Positions 63,506 through 64,000 of a stretch of DNA of 64,000 nucleotides are shown here, piece after piece (within the stretch, counting starts at the first letter, position 1; every line of letters begins with the position of its first letter). The notes under the pieces are model-generated. The model was not told the DNA's origin. It saw only the letters and a program-made list of their open reading frames with translations, and ran no database searches. Source of the stretch: Domibacillus indicus. Lineage in GTDB: Bacteria > Bacillota > Bacilli > Bacillales > Domibacillaceae. The position numbers and the translations under genes were made by a program. The DNA is taken from assembly GCF_023715895.1 (NCBI RefSeq), contig NZ_JAMBOO010000002.1, forward strand, positions 186,001 through 250,000, in the 5' to 3' direction.

Positions 63506-64000
63506 TTACTTTCCGGTTAAAATTTGTGTAAAATGCGTTCGGTAGGCACCGGTACCAAATGAAGTAAACGTATCGCTCAACAACAATTCCCTCTCATCCG
63601 GTGAATTGAGCCATGCTTCCATCGCAGCGGGTGCGTCCGGATAATTGGCATTAATCATTTCATCCGCTTGATCAAAGAACAAACCTGCTCTTGTTAAACG
63701 CTGCTTTAAATCTCCAAATCGAGGTGATTGATGCCCAAAATAGTCAGCTTCAAACATGTCCTGGCTGTGTGACTTGGCTGCGCTGTTTAATTCAGGCGCC
63801 CAAACAAGCGCCGGCACGCCTTCTTTGTCTCTGATGAATTGACTTATATCAGCCAGCTGCGCTTCACTTCCGCGCTCAATATGAACCCATGCCGACCTGC
63901 CCGGCGAAGGAACTTCCGGCAATACCCCTTCATACACAAGCTCATAAGGCTTCATTTTTAGCAAAACGTCCGCTGTCATAAATCGGATACCTGATAAAAT
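63506..64000 (-). CDS. ylbC: YlbC, CAP-domain protein (5' end beyond window edge)
   Basis: C-terminal portion of a CAP/SCP-superfamily protein. The frame is open to the edge at 64000, so the start lies outside. Visible are LNSAAKSHSQDMFEADYFGHQSP (a CAP-type His/Ser helix region), a coverage of the fold around GDLKQRLTRAGL and a MEAWLNSPDERELLLS segment before the end GTGAYRTHFTQILTGK. B. subtilis YlbC is in this position, next to ylbF, though ylbD and ylbE are missing here. Confidence 0.85.
   Translation of the reverse strand: MLSGIRFMTADVLLKMKPYELVYEGVLPEVPSPGRSAWVHIERGSEAQLADISQFIRDKEGVPALVWAPELNSAAKSHSQDMFEADYFGHQSPRFGDLKQRLTRAGLFFDQADEMINANYPDAPAAMEAWLNSPDERELLLSDTFTSFGTGAYRTHFTQILTGK

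Overview
The window is a stretch of chromosome from an endospore-forming member of the Bacillaceae (Bacillales). The evidence is the B. subtilis-like gene order (ylb region, dcw cluster, ylm genes, pyr operon, priA-prkC region), the sporulation genes spoIIGA, sigE, sigG, spoVD, spoVE and ylbJ, a small acid-soluble spore protein gene, bacillithiol synthesis (bshC), and a MurE with the DNPR motif typical of meso-diaminopimelate peptidoglycan. Base composition looks mid-40s percent G+C. I cannot name the species. No rRNA, tRNA, prophage, transposase or CRISPR array was seen.

Almost all genes lie on the minus strand, so transcription mostly runs from position 64000 towards 1. In that direction: (a) 64000-53100, the ylb region: ylbC (cut by the edge), ylbF, ylbG, an accessory insert of about 2.5 kb (inverted-repeat element, SASP gene, an unknown plus-strand gene, a 469-aa membrane-anchored protein), rsmD, coaD, ylbJ, ylbL, tmcAL, yceD, rpmF, ylbP, panE. 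(b) 53000-35360, bshC and the division/cell-wall cluster mraZ-rsmH-ftsL-pbpB-spoVD-murE-mraY-murD-spoVE-murG-divIB-ftsA-ftsZ. (c) 35130-28730, spoIIGA-sigE-sigG followed by the ylm genes, sepF and divIVA. (d) 28730-24200, ileS with a T-box leader, lspA and an RluD-type pseudouridine synthase. (e) 24200-13830, a complete UMP biosynthesis operon pyrR-B-C-carA-carB-K-D-F-E with two PyrR attenuators and no uracil permease gene. (f) 13800-1, a frameshifted acetyltransferase, rqcH (plus strand), a small unknown membrane protein, then remA-gmk-rpoZ, coaBC-priA-def-fmt-rsmB-rlmN-prpC-prkC (prkC cut by the edge).

The genes fall into four cooperating groups: septum and wall synthesis (FtsA/Z/L, DivIB, PBP2B, Mur enzymes, SepF, DivIVA), its sporulation variants (SpoVD/SpoVE, SigE processed by SpoIIGA, SigG), pyrimidine synthesis, and translation/RNA maintenance (Fmt, Def, RlmN, RsmB, RsmD, RsmH, TmcAL, IleS, L32, RqcH, YlmH). 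Regulatory sites readable from sequence include PyrR-binding attenuators, an isoleucine T-box with an ATC specifier, three 10-bp-spaced GTGG repeats upstream of mraZ, a SigH-like promoter before ftsA, a SigE-like promoter after a strong terminator before spoVD, and a hairpin in the sigG leader.

I did not find a clearly new biological system. The most unusual places are the accessory insert between rsmD and ylbG, the pyrR ribosome-binding site buried in the attenuator terminator, the frameshifted acetyltransferase, and the uncharacterised 82-aa protein upstream of remA.
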